A stretch of 64,000 bases of DNA from Diaporthe sp. PMI_573 (GCA_021399435.1 JAJTUP010000068.1:246189-310188), one strand, 5' to 3'. Positions 33,074-45,006 are shown, numbered from the stretch's first letter. Notes: generated from the sequence alone by a model not told the origin. Numbers and translations: made by a program.

Positions 33074-34084
33074 ATGGTCGGGCCAGGCGAGAAAGGCCTC
33101 GCCAGCTCTACGTGGGCGCCCATCAACACCGGCCGCCCGCCGTACTACTGGACCTCCAACAAGTTCAGGCACCCCGCCTCCTCCTCATCTACCTCCTCCA
33201 CCTCGACCGCGATAAACACCACAACGACAACATCAACATCAACAATAAGCACCCGCCCGCCCCCACCGACAAGCACATTAGCAACCACCTCCAATAGCAG
33301 CAGCATCACATACACCGGCAACCCATACGAAGCCGACGCCTCCGCCCTAAACCGCATCCCGACGCCCTGGTCCGAACTAAGCAGGTTCATGAAGATCGCC
33401 CGCCGCATGCGCTGGAAGCTCCCCTTCCTGGGCCAGGCCTACCGCGCCGCGACGGACCGCGACCTCAACACGCTCAAGGACCGCGCCGAGGCCGAGCTCA
33501 TGTTCAAGCTCGACTTCTTCGAGTACTACATGCTCCTCGAGCGCGCCCTGGTACATCTTATGGGCGCCTTTGGCGTCAAGATCACGGGCGCGTTCACAGC
33601 TGCCTCGAGGTCGGGCACCACGGGGAGAACCACAAATGGGAACGGGACAGCGGGGCAGCACCAGAGCGACCACCGCTTCCACGCCAACGTCCTCGAAGCC
33701 CTAGACGACCCGCGAAACCCCCTCCACCCAGTCCTCGGCGCAGGCGACGCCCGCTACGCCCTCGCCCGCGCCAAGGAATTGCGAAACCGGTGGAAGAACG
33801 CCGACGAGCCCGACTCGATAACTGCCATCACCGCCGCCGGTGCCACGATCACGAAATTGACCGCGGCGCGCCCGCTCGAGGACTATGATCTGGAGCGGAT
33901 CCTCGAGTCCATCTTCGGTGGTCTCGAGGGCGCATACGTCATTGCAGAGCGGTATGTGGCCGGCGTGCGGGCGCTTGCTTCCGAGCGCGGGTCCGCTGCA
34001 CCAGGGTCTGCGTTGGATAATGGTGTTGCTGAGGAGGCGCAGTGGGAGTTTATGGTTGATGCTATGGACTGGGAGGCTGTGTGA
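33074..34084 (+). CDS. Conserved-looking fungal protein of unknown function
   Basis: An intact 336-codon frame with strong codon bias (C-ending codons), unlike the transposon neighbourhood. It begins MVGPGEKGLASSTWAPINTGRPPYYW, followed by a Ser/Thr/Pro linker at residues 35-85. A helical domain then carries PWSELSRFMKIARRMRWKLPFLGQAY, FKLDFFEYYMLLERALVHLMGAFGV and FHANVLEALDDPRNPLHPVLG. It ends EFMVDAMDWEAV. I recognise the pattern as a fungal single-domain family without known function. The codon use suggests a well-expressed host gene. A hAT terminus starts 6 bp after the stop. Confidence 0.7.
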   Translation: MVGPGEKGLASSTWAPINTGRPPYYWTSNKFRHPASSSSTSSTSTAINTTTTTSTSTISTRPPPPTSTLATTSNSSSITYTGNPYEADASALNRIPTPWSELSRFMKIARRMRWKLPFLGQAYRAATDRDLNTLKDRAEAELMFKLDFFEYYMLLERALVHLMGAFGVKITGAFTAASRSGTTGRTTNGNGTAGQHQSDHRFHANVLEALDDPRNPLHPVLGAGDARYALARAKELRNRWKNADEPDSITAITAAGATITKLTAARPLEDYDLERILESIFGGLEGAYVIAERYVAGVRALASERGSAAPGSALDNGVAEEAQWEFMVDAMDWEAV

Positions 34085-34090
34085 GCTAAC

Positions 34091-35920
34091 CAGGCTGGCG
34101 ATCAATTCAACCATTGAATTGATCAATTCAGACCCTAAATTGAATTGATTGACGTTGAATTGACGAAATTGACGCTATTTATAGCACCCCTGTCTCTCAA
34201 TCAGAATCCGCGCTGGCCCCCTTAACAAATTCCATACCTGCTGGCTGGTTATCGAATACACTATGTCCAGCCTCTTCAGACGTATCAATAAGACTATCTT
34301 CGGCCTTAATCAACCCATTCCTTACCCAGGACCTCAACGTTTGCGTAATACCGATTGTACTGGCTTCCATTCGAGTCCTAAGGGGAGAGACCATCTGGCC
34401 AGCCGCAGAGAATAGCCGTTCACACTCTGCCGACATAGGAGGAATAGAGAGGACATCAAAGGCCATGCGGGAGAGGCGAGGAAAGCTTTGGCGCCGTTCA
34501 CGCCAATAAGAAAATAGATCCACAACCTCATCGTCCACAGGCGAGGGCGTGAGCAGCCAACGTTCGTATTCGTCCGTAAAGTCGGTTTGGAGTGTGGGCG
34601 ATGAAAAGGGCGCGCGTATCGTCGACGAAAGCCTCTCTGCCCTGTGTCTCTCAAGGGCTGACTTGTGGAGCTTTCGTCTTTTCACAACTGGCTCGTCTTG
34701 ATGATAGGAGATGGGGAGCGTCCGGTACTCCCTTTCCCACAAATCCTTAACAATGGCCTTGGCATTCGAGAGCCAATCTGGGCGGTCGGCCCAGGTGTTT
34801 TCATAGTACCTCCACCGATACGCCGGGTGGAAGACAGTAGCCGCATAATATACCGGTGTCTGATCGAGTATGGTATAGTATTCGTCAAGCTTCTTCCAAG
34901 CAAGATTGACGTTTACCTTGAAGTGCTCAGGGTCTGGGTAATATTCTGCCGTTTGTTTCCACTGTTCGAGCCGTTCCAGGAGATATTCGTAAGTTGTTGC
35001 CACATCCCAGATATTCCCATATGCCACGATGCAACCACCTTTGCGAACGCGATTCTGGGCATCGCCTTCAAGCATGAGAAGAGCCTCCTCGAAATCCACA
35101 AGCACTTGATTTAGTAGGTCAATGACCTTCCAGTCCTTCTCATCCAATTGGCTCTCTTCACGAAGACAGAGCGGAATCTCGCTTGCTGTAGTCTTTCCGC
35201 CGCGTTGGACTTTCTGAAACAGAAGCTTCTGCTCGTCCACAAAGTCATCAGGGAATGGTCTGAGGCGAAGGGCGCGGCGGATCATATAGAGGGTGGAAAG
35301 CCAACGAGTTTGGTTATCAACCACCACATCAAGTGGCTTCTTCGCTTGATCAACGGCGTTATCAGATCTTTGGTGATGATTGTTCTGCAAATTGCGAAGA
35401 GCATAGGTCAGAACGTCCGAGCGATGAATCCAATGGACCAGATTATGAAGCTTTCCGATAGGCCCTTTCCTTCGCCAGATCTCGTGTTGTCTTGCATCGA
35501 GGATCAGCTCGCCATCCACCTCCTCTTCGAATGCGTCAACGCTGTGGCCAAAGAGCAATGCTTTAGCGACAAGGTTGAGTATATGACCAAAACACCGAAT
35601 TCTTCGAGACTTCGGTTCAAATCCTAGCTTCATGCCAATCTCTTCCATCGCCGAATCCATGTTCGAGGCATTGTCGAGGGTGAAGTAGCCGATTTTGTCA
35701 AGGATCTTGTAGTTCTCAAGAATCTCAAGTATCTGGGCCGCAATGTTCTCTCCTGTGTGGCGAGCCCCCAGCTCAGGAAGACCAAGAACAAGTTTAGATG
35801 GATATCCGTTGCTGTCGGCGTAGAAACAAACGATCCCATATAAGGCATGGCGGTTGCGAGACCTCCATCCATCAAATGAAACGTGTATCTGCCCTGGGAC
35901 GTCCTTCATGGGATTTCGAA
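34091..35920 (-). mobile_element. hAT element 4, 5'-truncated copy of the 49-kb element
   Basis: In inverted orientation this is nearly identical to 50035-51941. It has the complete 3' terminus (CAGGCTGGCGATC at 34091) and the transposase C-terminal 570 codons from about 35918 to 34197. The seen differences are K-S versus E-N at one spot, a silent change, and about 75 bp missing from the subterminal region near 34110. At about 35920 homology stops inside KDVPGQIHVS and pogo transposase sequence begins. The putative target duplication on the surviving side is GAGCTAAC (34083-34090). It cannot move on its own. Confidence 0.93.
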
Positions 35921-35939
35921 CTTCAAGCTCGATGGACAG

Positions 35940-36361
35940 CACTGGTTCGAGCTTGAAAAGATTGAGCTTGCTCTAAAAGACTTCTACGCCGCAACTTTGT
36001 TGCCCTTGATAAAACTTGATTGCTGGACAGTCTGCTGAGCATTGGAAGGTGTTTGTGACTCCCAGTTTCGGGGGGAAGCTGGTATAGATGGTAATGGAGT
36101 TTGTAGGCGGACATCCAGCTTGGAAATAACAGAATCTGGGTCCCATGGAGAAATCCCAGCTCCTCTAAACCCAGATCTCATGTTTTCTTCTGTAAAGATC
36201 TTGTCGTGGGCTGCCTTGAATGCAATGAAGAACTCAGACTTGGTGATGTGGTTGATAGAGGCCCGGATGAAGAGATTGATCTCATCACCATATGCACGCT
36301 TCAATGGCGAGAATAATCCAACGTCTAGTGGCTGGAGTAGATGAGAGGAATGCGGTGGCAT
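35940..36361 (-). pseudogene. Pogo/Fot1 transposase C-terminal fragment
   Basis: Reads PPHSSHLLQPLDVGLFSPLK, FRGAGISPWDPDSVISKLDV and a tail SQTPSNAQQTVQQSSFI. This is the end of the DDE domain and the following region of a Fot1-type transposase. The catalytic Asp residues and the N-terminus are missing upstream (higher coordinates). A frameshift near 36000 separates it from RRRSLLEQAQSF. It is fused directly to the truncated hAT element 4. Confidence 0.88.
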
Positions 36362-36405
36362 GCTGATAGGGATAAATATCCCACCCCTTATCCCCCGTAC
36401 CAGGC

Positions 36406-37002
36406 TCCAGTAATGTTAACGAGGACGCCAACCAGCAACTGCCAGGCGAGGAGAATACTGGCGGCGAAAAGCATGCAAGCCGTCTCCATGAGATTGATCC
36501 TCAGAATAGCAATTTGCAGGGTGGATCCGAGAATATGCAGCTTGGAAATGGCAGTCTAAATGCTGGTGTCTGTGACACAGCAAGCCAGCACTCCGTGTGA
36601 TCCGTGACGACAGAACTTGGGATCATTATCGTGTGGACTCAGGAGCTCGCTGACTACAGTGATGCTTTCCGAACAGTCTCGTTTGATAGGCGTACAGCTC
36701 GGAGTATTCAACTGTGGGGCTTCGAGAATCTAACCTTTTTGTACCGACTCAAACTGGTACTTAGTGATAGCTGCTCCCCAGAATTCACCAACGAGGAAGG
36801 TAGGAGGCAAAGCAGTTTAGTGCAATGTCCAGCACGATATATGGTCAGAAAGGCAGAAAGAAGGAGCAGGAAACCAAACGAAAGTAACAAGCCATGCAGA
36901 GAGTCGTGTGACGCCAATGGGGAAGCGGTTTGTACCCTTTTCAGCTTGCTAGATTTCAGGCAATTGGTCATGGCTCATGATTGCGAACCAGTAGCAGCAT
37001 GA
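36406..37002 (+). other. Unassigned open frame with one stop
   Basis: One frame stays open for about 200 codons apart from a TGA at 36598. It has NEDANQQLPGEENTGGEKH, then ELADYSDAFRTVSFDRRTARS. No family is recognised. It may be a decayed gene or chance. The 130 bp after it hold nothing. Confidence 0.25.
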
Positions 37003-37133
37003 TATAAAAGATGGTGGATGAGATCAATTTGAGCGTTTCATTGAGGCAAGAAGGCTGGACGAGAAGTTTAAGGACGCGGGAGTAGTAATTATCACTCGCT
37101 CATATTTCTATAAATTCCGCGCCCAAGTGCAAG

Positions 37134-37622
37134 TCACGGCGGTTGTTGACCATCTATGTGAAACCAGGGGCGACTAAGCACTTCCTTGGCAGTAGGACGT
37201 CTTTCTGGATCGTAGACAAAGATCTTAGACAGGAGGTCGTAGAGCAAGTCCGCTTGGTGCTCTGGGATCTTGAGCATTGCTTCCAAGAGCGTGAACGACT
37301 CTCGGTTATAGCCATCCAGATAGATATTGTCCGCCTTGACGGCCGTGGGCTTCCACACCGTATCCGAGAAAAGGGGGGAACGGATTCCTATTCTCGACAT
37401 CATCCTAATCTTCGATCTCTGGCCTCGCTGTGCCGGTCTTGACGACACGACCCTCCGGTTCATCCTATATCTGATAGACTAGATCCTTCAGGGGCCGTTC
37501 ATCCTCCCACTTCCAAAGCGGCTTTCCTTTGTCGGGGTCCCTTGTCGGCTGTCCATCATGATCCCACAGGATTTTCTGCCACTCGCAGGGCATAGCTCCC
37601 ATGGTCTGGATGATGTACCTAC
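37134..37622 (-). pseudogene. SRPK-like protein kinase, C-terminal relic
   Basis: The minus strand reads YIIQTMGAMPCEWQK, GKPLWKWEDERPLKDLVYQI, then VWKPTAVKADNIYLDGY and LLYDLLSKIFVYDPERRPT...WFHIDG. This is the end of a kinase domain of the fungal SR-protein-kinase type. Two in-frame TAG codons (after VYQI and after PEIED) and a one-base shift before SDTVWKP break it. The catalytic N-lobe and activation loop are absent. Confidence 0.85.
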
Positions 37623-37859
37623 TGGAGTGTGGATGTCGGGCACACTACGATCGGATGATTCGCATGTTACCAGCTTCGAAGCCCAAGGCTGGGGGGAGTC
37701 GAATGTGAAATAATTCCGAAGACCCCTTGCGTGCTGCACGCTCAAAAGACACGGTACGTAGCTAATACTATAAACCGTGTAACCGTCATCGCGCAGTCCC
37801 ATAGGTCTACTGCCTCAGCTAGTCTCTGAAACAAGCTTATGGCCAATATCTAAACAGCG

Positions 37860-39485
37860 TGCCCCGAGGTTGAAACACTGTAAGCAAATATCAAAGTCTC
37901 CATCCATACAAATCGTGCAATGCTGGTATATCTCGCCTTCCACAATGCTCGAGATACATATATCGCACCATGTATGTACTGCCTTGGTTGTGAGGACAGG
38001 GACTCAACAACTTTGATGAAGAGGCGTTCAATGTCGGAGGTCCCGCTTTGTCTGCCCCAGATAATGGTGTTCGTCCAAAACTGTTCTGAGCATCTACCCG
38101 AACAGGCACAGTCAACAAGGACCTGACAGTTCCGCGTGGTCACGTGCTGCCGCAACTGCCAAAGGGGTAAGACCGTAGCGATCTTCTGGGTTAGGATCTG
38201 GTTGATGATGGTGTCACGAATAATTTTATTGCACTATTTCTACAAAAAGCAACGCCGCTATCTGCAATAGGCGCATAGTCCCTTGGATCGTGACAGATGC
38301 GTAAGAAGTTCAGCGGCTACCAAAGCATTTCCTTCCATCGATGCAAAGAACAACGGTGTTCGACCAAAACCATCTCTACAGTTGGATGGATGGAGTTTTC
38401 TCCAACCTTTTGGCCGAAAACATCTTCACAACACTTTCTTGGTTCGTGGAATAGAATTTCGCTGCCGGGTTGATCACTTCGATGTGTATTAACTAGTTTA
38501 GTGATGAGGAGCGTCTTGACTATCAATCCATTTCTAAAGATGTCCATTTCTAGAAGCAGCTCCAATAGCACTGCCATACCCTCCTCCCTGGGCGTTCACA
38601 TCAGCGTCCTTCTCAAGGAGCATCTGGATCACCTCCTTGTGGCCCTCAAATGAAGCAGCCTGGAGGGCGTTGCCATACTCTCCTCCCTCGGCGTTCACAT
38701 CGGCGCTATTGTCAAGCAGTATCTGGATCACCTCCTCGTGGCCCTCAATTGAAGCAGCCTGGAGGGCGTTGCCATACCTTCCTCCCTCGGCGTTCACATC
38801 AGCGCTATTCTCAAGCAGCATCTGGCAGGAATGAGTAAGGCCTCCAAAAGATGCACAGTATAAAGGAGATGGGTATCTTTTGATCCTTTCCAAACCTGAT
38901 CTCCATGACCGATCACGGATGTAGAGCTGATAGCAACGTTTATAGGCGTTGCCACAATTGAAGAACTCAGCTATAAGCTGTTGTGTCTCTTCACTATCTT
39001 TCTCCACCATTACAGCTTGGCCTGCCCAGTATTCTGCTGCATAGGAAGCAAAGGGAAAGTTCTGTCTGATCTGTGCAATCAGAAGACTATGGTCAATCCC
39101 TAGCAGATATGCTAGGCTAACCTGGACAACAGCTGATCTAGCAGTAATGGGTTTGAACTCCTTGGCTATGTCATCCGGAAGTCGATCTGAGGACAAATAC
39201 TCCTTAACAGAGAAATGAGCAAGCTGGAGCTGAACTACACTCTTTTCTCCATCATCGCCTTCGTGGTCAGCCTCTCTTGTGATAGTTGTAACCAAGCTGG
39301 AGCAATAGCTTGATATCTCTGCTGGATCAGGCATCCTGTTTTCTGGGTCGAATCGCCTTAGCTCTACTTCCACCGCAATAGCATCAACAGCCTCGTCGAC
39401 TGTCAGTGGCCGCTCGGAGTAGGTCAGGAACTGGAGAATCCGTGTTGTATGTGATTTATAATCTTCGGGTATGTTCTTCAGGATC
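37860..39485 (-). pseudogene. NLR relic: post-NACHT domain plus ankyrin repeats
   Basis: From about 39485 the minus strand reads ILKNIPEDYKSHTTRILQFL and TYSERPLTVDEAVDAIAV, then LQLAHFSVKEYLSSDRL. That is the winged-helix region that follows NACHT in fungal NLRs. Ankyrin repeats begin at about 38880 (PLYCASFGG...), with three 33-residue units (ENSADVNAEGGRYGNALQAA...). After 38534 the frame is shifted; further repeats (FGRTPLFFASMEGNALVAAELL, then a decayed unit near 38060) continue to about 37860. The NACHT ATPase (P-loop) is missing; the sequence upstream belongs to a different gene. Family: NOD-like receptors in fungal self/non-self recognition. Confidence 0.85.
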
Positions 39486-40746
39486 CGTGCGTAAGTACTA
39501 CACCAGTAGCGGCGCGGAAAAGCATCTCCTCATAGGCTTTCTGAGTGGACAGCCAGTGAGGTGGTGCCACACACTGCGCGAGATACCCATCTTGCCCTGG
39601 CATCGGCGACGCCTTCTCCATTTCCAGCGTGGCCTGTTCTCTCAAAGCCGTCTGCACGGCACCCTGAACATCCAGCGCGGCGATTAGTCTGTTGTAGTCC
39701 TGTGCGTCTAATGTCTCCTGCACAATGCCCCGGATGTCAAGCTTGTCGAGGGCGACCTGATGCTGCTGGCTAACGGTGGCAATTATCTCCTGCTTTTGCC
39801 TCTCTAGCGCGGTTTTCAGCATGGTAGAGTGTGACCCGAGCACCGCCACTTCTTTTATAAGCACAGCGTGTCGTGTCTGTTGTTCTCATCATGCATCACT
39901 CGGATCTCGTCTATGCTGCTCGCGAGCTGTTGCCTAGACTCTTCCGAAGCCTTTTTGACAGCGGCGGCGGAAACATTCCTAGCCTCCTCGCATTCGCTCG
40001 ACAGATACTTTCTCAGCGTCTCCAGCTCTTCTTTGACCTTCTGTACCTCTGACACGAGGTCGTCCCTGGTAACAAGCCCTCCTAGTTTCGGGGTCTTCAC
40101 AGCCCGCCCGCTAGCCATTGGACTGCCACCACGTTTGGGTGCGACGGAATGTGACATGCCCGCGAATATGTTCGTTTCTGCTGTGCCGTAAGCCTGATTC
40201 TCTTGGTTGAGTCATCCCTAGGGATGCAATGGTTGGAGACTGTCGCTGAGGCTTTATCTGGCGCAACGCAGGGTTGCTGGACCGCAGCGGCTGGGACGGA
40301 GGGACCGGGGCATCCAGACTGCTAGTGCTCCGAGCTCTACCAACGGGTACAGAGCCAGAGCCGGAATCTACCACAAGGTTCTGGGCGGTAGTCATCTTCG
40401 AGTCCGGGGCGGACGGGGTGGTTCTCATGGAGGCATGATCCATTGGCGGCCTATGCACGATGCCCAACAACTTACACAGGCTCTTGTGGTTGGCGTCCAC
40501 TTTACTTGCGAATTCGGCAACATCGATGATAGGCTGTGGTTTGATCTGCGAGAAGTTGACTGGATTCGGGGCCATGGTCTCCGGACAGAATGTCTGGTGG
40601 AACACAGTGTACTGCCAGTCGGTGAGCACCTCCGCCTCGTCGCCCGGTACAAAAAGTGCTCGGAGCTGCCCTATCCGGAGCTTAACGTATACAATGGGAA
40701 GTGACAGAGAAGTCCTGAGCACAATATTGGATGATATGAAGACCAT
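39478..40746 (-). pseudogene. Unknown coiled-coil protein fused to the NLR relic, frameshifted
   Basis: Three overlapping minus-strand frames appear to be one gene. 40746-40111 begins MVFISSNIVLRTSL and is Pro/Ser-rich after 100 residues. 40157-39855 has a coiled coil (LVSEVQKVKEELETLRKYL). 39864-39478 has helices (LERQKQEIIATVSQQHQVAL) and ends KAYEEMLFRAATGVV. The first shift is consistent with loss of a base near 40205, because both frames read sensibly through PRENQAYGTAETN. No family is recognised. It joins the NLR relic at about 39485. Confidence 0.45.
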
Positions 40747-40782
40747 GCTGGATGCGACCTAGGGAAAGAGGATGAGAACTGA

Positions 40783-41758
40783 GCGAGGAATTTAGACCGC
40801 TCTTGCCTTTTCTTGCTGCGCATCTTTGGCGCCTGCGGCCGGAAAACTCGGTGGACAATCATATTGCCGCCTGCGCTCCTCGGACTCTTTGTGACATCTG
40901 GCCTGCTCACCTTCTGGCTCAAATGTCGACCGATCTCTTACCTGTGGGATCGGTTGAGTCCGGACGGCGTGTGCGGAGATACTGCCGTGTACTTGAACCT
41001 CATTGCATCCATAAGCTTTCTGTGTGATTTCATCTTCGCGGCTCTGCCGTGGTCTACCCTCAGAAAGATCCAGAGTGAGCACGACGCACAACTCATAGAA
41101 GATTCTCGGCTGACTCTTGCGCCTAGTGCCACCCCGGGAGAAAAATATCGTACTGTATAGTCCCAGCCTGGGTATTTTGTAAGTCTATGCTATTTGTCTT
41201 TCACAATGCTCCTAAATCGCACTCGAACTTCATGCAGATCTCTACCAAATCTCGTATTAGTGCTGGTGCATGTGGAATAATGAGAGCAGTAGAGCTGCCG
41301 TCCATGTCTAACGGGGAATATGAGTACGTTGCGGGATATGGGTACTACGATCCCAAGACTTTATTATTAACTAACCTTGCCACAATGTAATCATATGGCA
41401 CGCGGCCGAGCTCACAGTCACCATGGTCGCGATCGGAATTCCAGTTTGCCGCCCCCTGTGGAAGGGCTGGGTTAGTCGCCTACTGCCGGGCGGCGAGCAA
41501 GACCAAATATACTCGGACAGTTATTACAGCGGTCAGCAGAGGACAATTGGAGGTTCCGAAATGTTGCCGTCCAAAAAGGGCCATTCAAAGTCCAAGTCGA
41601 AATCCAGGAAGGGCAGCAAGGGAAGCAAGTCCCTGCCGAGTGACATCAACATTCATTGCGACGACGTCGAGATGCTCGACGTACGGGACACTAGGGAAAA
41701 GAAATCGACCTCAGACAGACATACCCCAGATAGCTGGTCATCCTGGAACCTTGCCTGA
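40783..41758 (+). pseudogene. Fungal rhodopsin-like (PTH11-type) membrane protein, N-truncated and frameshifted
   Basis: Reads LPPALLGLFVTSGLLTFWLKCRPISYLWDR, GVCGDTAVYLNLIASISFLCDFIFAALPW. It then shifts frame to SRISAGACGIMRAVELP and again to AAELTVTMVAIGIPVCRPLW, followed by a Ser/Lys-rich cytosolic tail ending SSWNLA. This order (CxP..Y.WD, a TM helix, ALPW, ...R.L.LP, ELTV.....IP..RPL) is that of the fungal rhodopsin-like integral membrane family. The first three or four helices are missing, replaced by the antisense neighbour. At least two frame changes are visible, some of which could be introns. Confidence 0.7.
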
Positions 41759-42689
41759 TCCTCGCCATCAAGAGCGAGTGCAGTTTATCTCAGGTGCCCG
41801 GCTTCTGGAATTCAGAGTAAATATTGGACTTTGACATAAACACTATTCATGTATATATACAATATTTTGATAATGATGACAAAAAAACATGAGCTCCTTG
41901 GAATTCCAATCTTTATTGTGGCCCAGCTAAAGCCCAACTGAAATGCTTTTAATCATAAGCCTGCCCACTCATTGCATATTTTAGTACCTATAGACGAACA
42001 ACAATAATTACTGCTTAACCACACGCAGGATAGTGGGTCCTGCCTGTCTCAACCTTTATTTGCGGTCATCAGACTGTTCACCGACAGGTTTACAGCACGA
42101 TTGAGCACAGTAGTAGTGTCGCACGGGGGCATCACGGCCATCGCGGGCTCGTCCCGTTGCAGCAAATAGCCTGGGCGTGCTGCGCCGTGCAGGCCTCGGG
42201 CTCGTCAGGGATGGCCGCCATTGTGCCATCGGTCTGCTGGAATCGTTCGAGTGTCAGCGCCCAGGCGTCCAGAAGGTGCCCAGGTGCTGCAAATGCAGCC
42301 ACGCTATCCCCTTTCTGGCTCCGGTCAAGAATCGGACTGCGATATTTACAGGCTTCTTCACCATGTTGGTCCGCCGATCTATCACGTCAATCTCTGGCTC
42401 GCCTGAATGGCAGCTGCAACCATCCATGATGTTTGGTGGTGTGAAAGAGATCGCCGATTTCTGCGACACGGGAACCTTCCTCGCTTAATAGGCCATGGGC
42501 TCCGGTGAAGAATTCCAGTAGTAGACTGCTGGCCGGTTGTGTCACGCGAATAATGCGACTCTGTCCCCAACCCCGCTTTCTCCCTCATTCATGTTCTCGT
42601 GTTGGTTCATCAGTGGCGCAGGATTTCAGAAACCTCTCCAGTTCAAATACATTCAACCGCACTGGCCTATCAGTCCCCAATTCTCGAAA
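41759..42689. other. No gene firmly supported
   Basis: AT-rich to 42050, then a 103-codon plus-strand frame (42177-42488) with several cysteines (VPRCCKCSH) but no recognised family. The last 150 bp before 42690 are probably the promoter or leader of the next gene. Confidence 0.35.
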
Positions 42690-44761
42690 ATGCAAGCTCA
42701 AACGCGGCGATATAGCGTCGTAGGGTCCATCAAGAAAATCGTCAGCAGCGACAAGAATTCACACGTGCAGCCTGCGGCGGCGCAGGACGTGGGAAGTGTC
42801 TCCTCAAATCTTCTTAGCCCTCAACAATTGCCCTCCTCGCCTGCCGCCCTCCAGCCGCCCACACCAGAATCTACTCCATTCAGGACGCCTAAACGGTCGG
42901 CTCCGGCTTCAGAACCCCATACACCGGAGACCACTCCGCCTCGGGTCAAACGCCAAGACCAAAAGCCTAGCCCACGACGTGACTTTTCGAGCAAGTTCGC
43001 GTCTGCCGGACGGTGGCTGAGGCGTTCGTCACAGCTCCTATCCCCTTCACCTCTACCCGTTCGGCCTCCGGTGGTTCGGGAACAACCCACAATATCCTCA
43101 AAAGTCCCAGCCTCGCTCCAGCCAGCCTTTGACGTGAGGGCCAACTCGGAATTGAACAACTCCGGTGCTGAAATCACGCACAATTTATCATCTGCGCAAG
43201 GCGATTGTTCTCGGTCTTTGTCGATGTCACCCCGAACCGATAGAAAAGATGCCAAGGCAGTATTAACGGTGATAAAACAACTCAGAGACGAGACTTACAG
43301 AGTGAAAAAGGGTGACAAGGACAAGTATTCGATTCAGCGGAAGCTCCAGTATCGCGGCTATAAGTTACTACGGGACCCAGAGCTCTTGAAGGAAGTGGAC
43401 GGTCCAGATTCAGATTTGCTGGAATATATCGATCGCTATCTCCGGTGAGCTTTTCAATTTGAGATCATTCTTTTAAGTGTAGCTCCTTATATCCATTAGC
43501 TTCGAATATTTGCGCGATCCTCTGGGAAACGATAGACAGTTCGTGATACGTATGCCGTCTGCGTTTCATGAGACCATGGCCTGGGGATTTGGCGATATAA
43601 TCCGCACTTGGCTCGATGACATCACGAGAGGCGAACATCTTAAAAGCACAGTCAAGAAAACTAGAGACTGGACCATGAAAGTTGCAAGCAACATTGAGTC
43701 TACTGGAGCTACCCGGATTCGACTTCAGGAACTTGGAAATAGCATGGAACCGGACGCTTCCTACAAACACAAGATCTGTTCGATTCCTGACCTGTTGGTA
43801 GAAGTGTCATGGTCTCAGCGTGGGAAGATGTTGCCGAGAAGGGCGAAAAGACTTATTGAGGAGATGGATGGCCGAGTTCGAACTGTCATCGGCTTAGATA
43901 TGAGTGATATCTACAAAGGCGGGCGCAAAGCGACATTCTCCGTATGGAAGGCTAAGAGCGAGCTGAATGATAGTCGTGAGGAGAAGTGGACAGTACACAC
44001 AGTAATCAATAATCAGGTAAGTGATTGCAGGACACAAAATACCAATCTGATTGGCAAGCTCTGATCCTATAAAGCAGGAGTTTATCAACGAAAGAGGAGA
44101 ACCAGTTGAAGGCTGCGAGTTGGGCCTGTCTCTGAAAGATTTCATCTGCCAACACACGCAGCGCAATTGGGGAAAGAAAGGGGAAAATTACATTTTCGAA
44201 GATGTCCCGGTCAAAATCCCTGCCCGAACACTCTATGAGAAATATGAATCGGCCCTTAACGCACATGCTATGGTAAGTGCGGCAGATGGGATGACGAAGA
44301 TTGGCCAGGGATTGGATAGGATTGCTGAGATCCTTGAAAAGGAGGATACGACAGATCAGCGCAAAGCAAAAGATGCTAGTAAATACGTGATCAAACCAAG
44401 GGAAGACTGGGAGAAGGTCAAGAATTTGATATCAGAAGGCTACTTGGAGAATGGCATATATGAGATGCGGCAGATCATAGATGATGTGGAAAAGGAGTTG
44501 GTTCACGTGAATGAAGAAATGAAAGAGAATGAGAGTGTTGACGACAAGCTCGATGGATTAAAAAGCAGGTTAGAAGAGACAAGGGCTGCAGTTGCGGCAG
44601 ATGACGCGGAGGCGAAGGCGGCTGAAGAAACAGAGGAAGTTACTTCACAGGGGAGGAACACAGAGCCGAGTACTCCTCGTCAAACACGTCCCGACGACGC
44701 GGAGAGTCCATCCAAGTGGAGGCGAGCTTGGCGCTCAGTAACACGGGCCCCTCAGACGTAG
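42690..44761 (+). CDS. 651-aa protein with a possible PD-(D/E)XK nuclease-like core
   Basis: Exons 42690-43444, 43500-44016 and 44078-44761; introns of 55 and 61 bp (GTGAGC...TTAG and GTAAGT...GCAG) join in frame. Residues 1-200 are Ser/Pro-rich with TPE(S/T)TP repeats, likely disordered. A short domain at about 205-255 reads VLTVIKQLRDETYRVKKGDKDKY. The central domain (FEYLRDPLGNDRQF...) contains MEPDASYKHKICSIPDLLVEVSWSQR and then VIGLDMSD...KATFSVWKA. PD, E-x-SWSQ and the strand after it fit a Uma2-like PD-(D/E)XK fold. The C-terminal third is Lys/Glu-rich coiled coil (LENGIYEMRQIIDDVEKELVHV). The nuclease link is inference from spacing only. All three frames are undamaged. Confidence 0.6.
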
Positions 44762-45006
44762 AGTTTTCCAACCTCCGGCTAATTGAATATGATTTGGGAA
44801 AGGGTCTAGGATAGCGGGTTCCTTGGTGTATTATTATCAAGCCCTGAGTTGTTCTACTAAAGAAAGGCTTCAGCCACATTGTGTTTGTTTTTATTGTCTG
44901 GCTAACTTTTTAGTCTAGTTTATTTCATCTACCTACTATCTGCTCAGCCTCCTAACTACTGTTCCTAAAGCTCATATATAAAGTTAATAATAGTACAATA
45001 TATACT

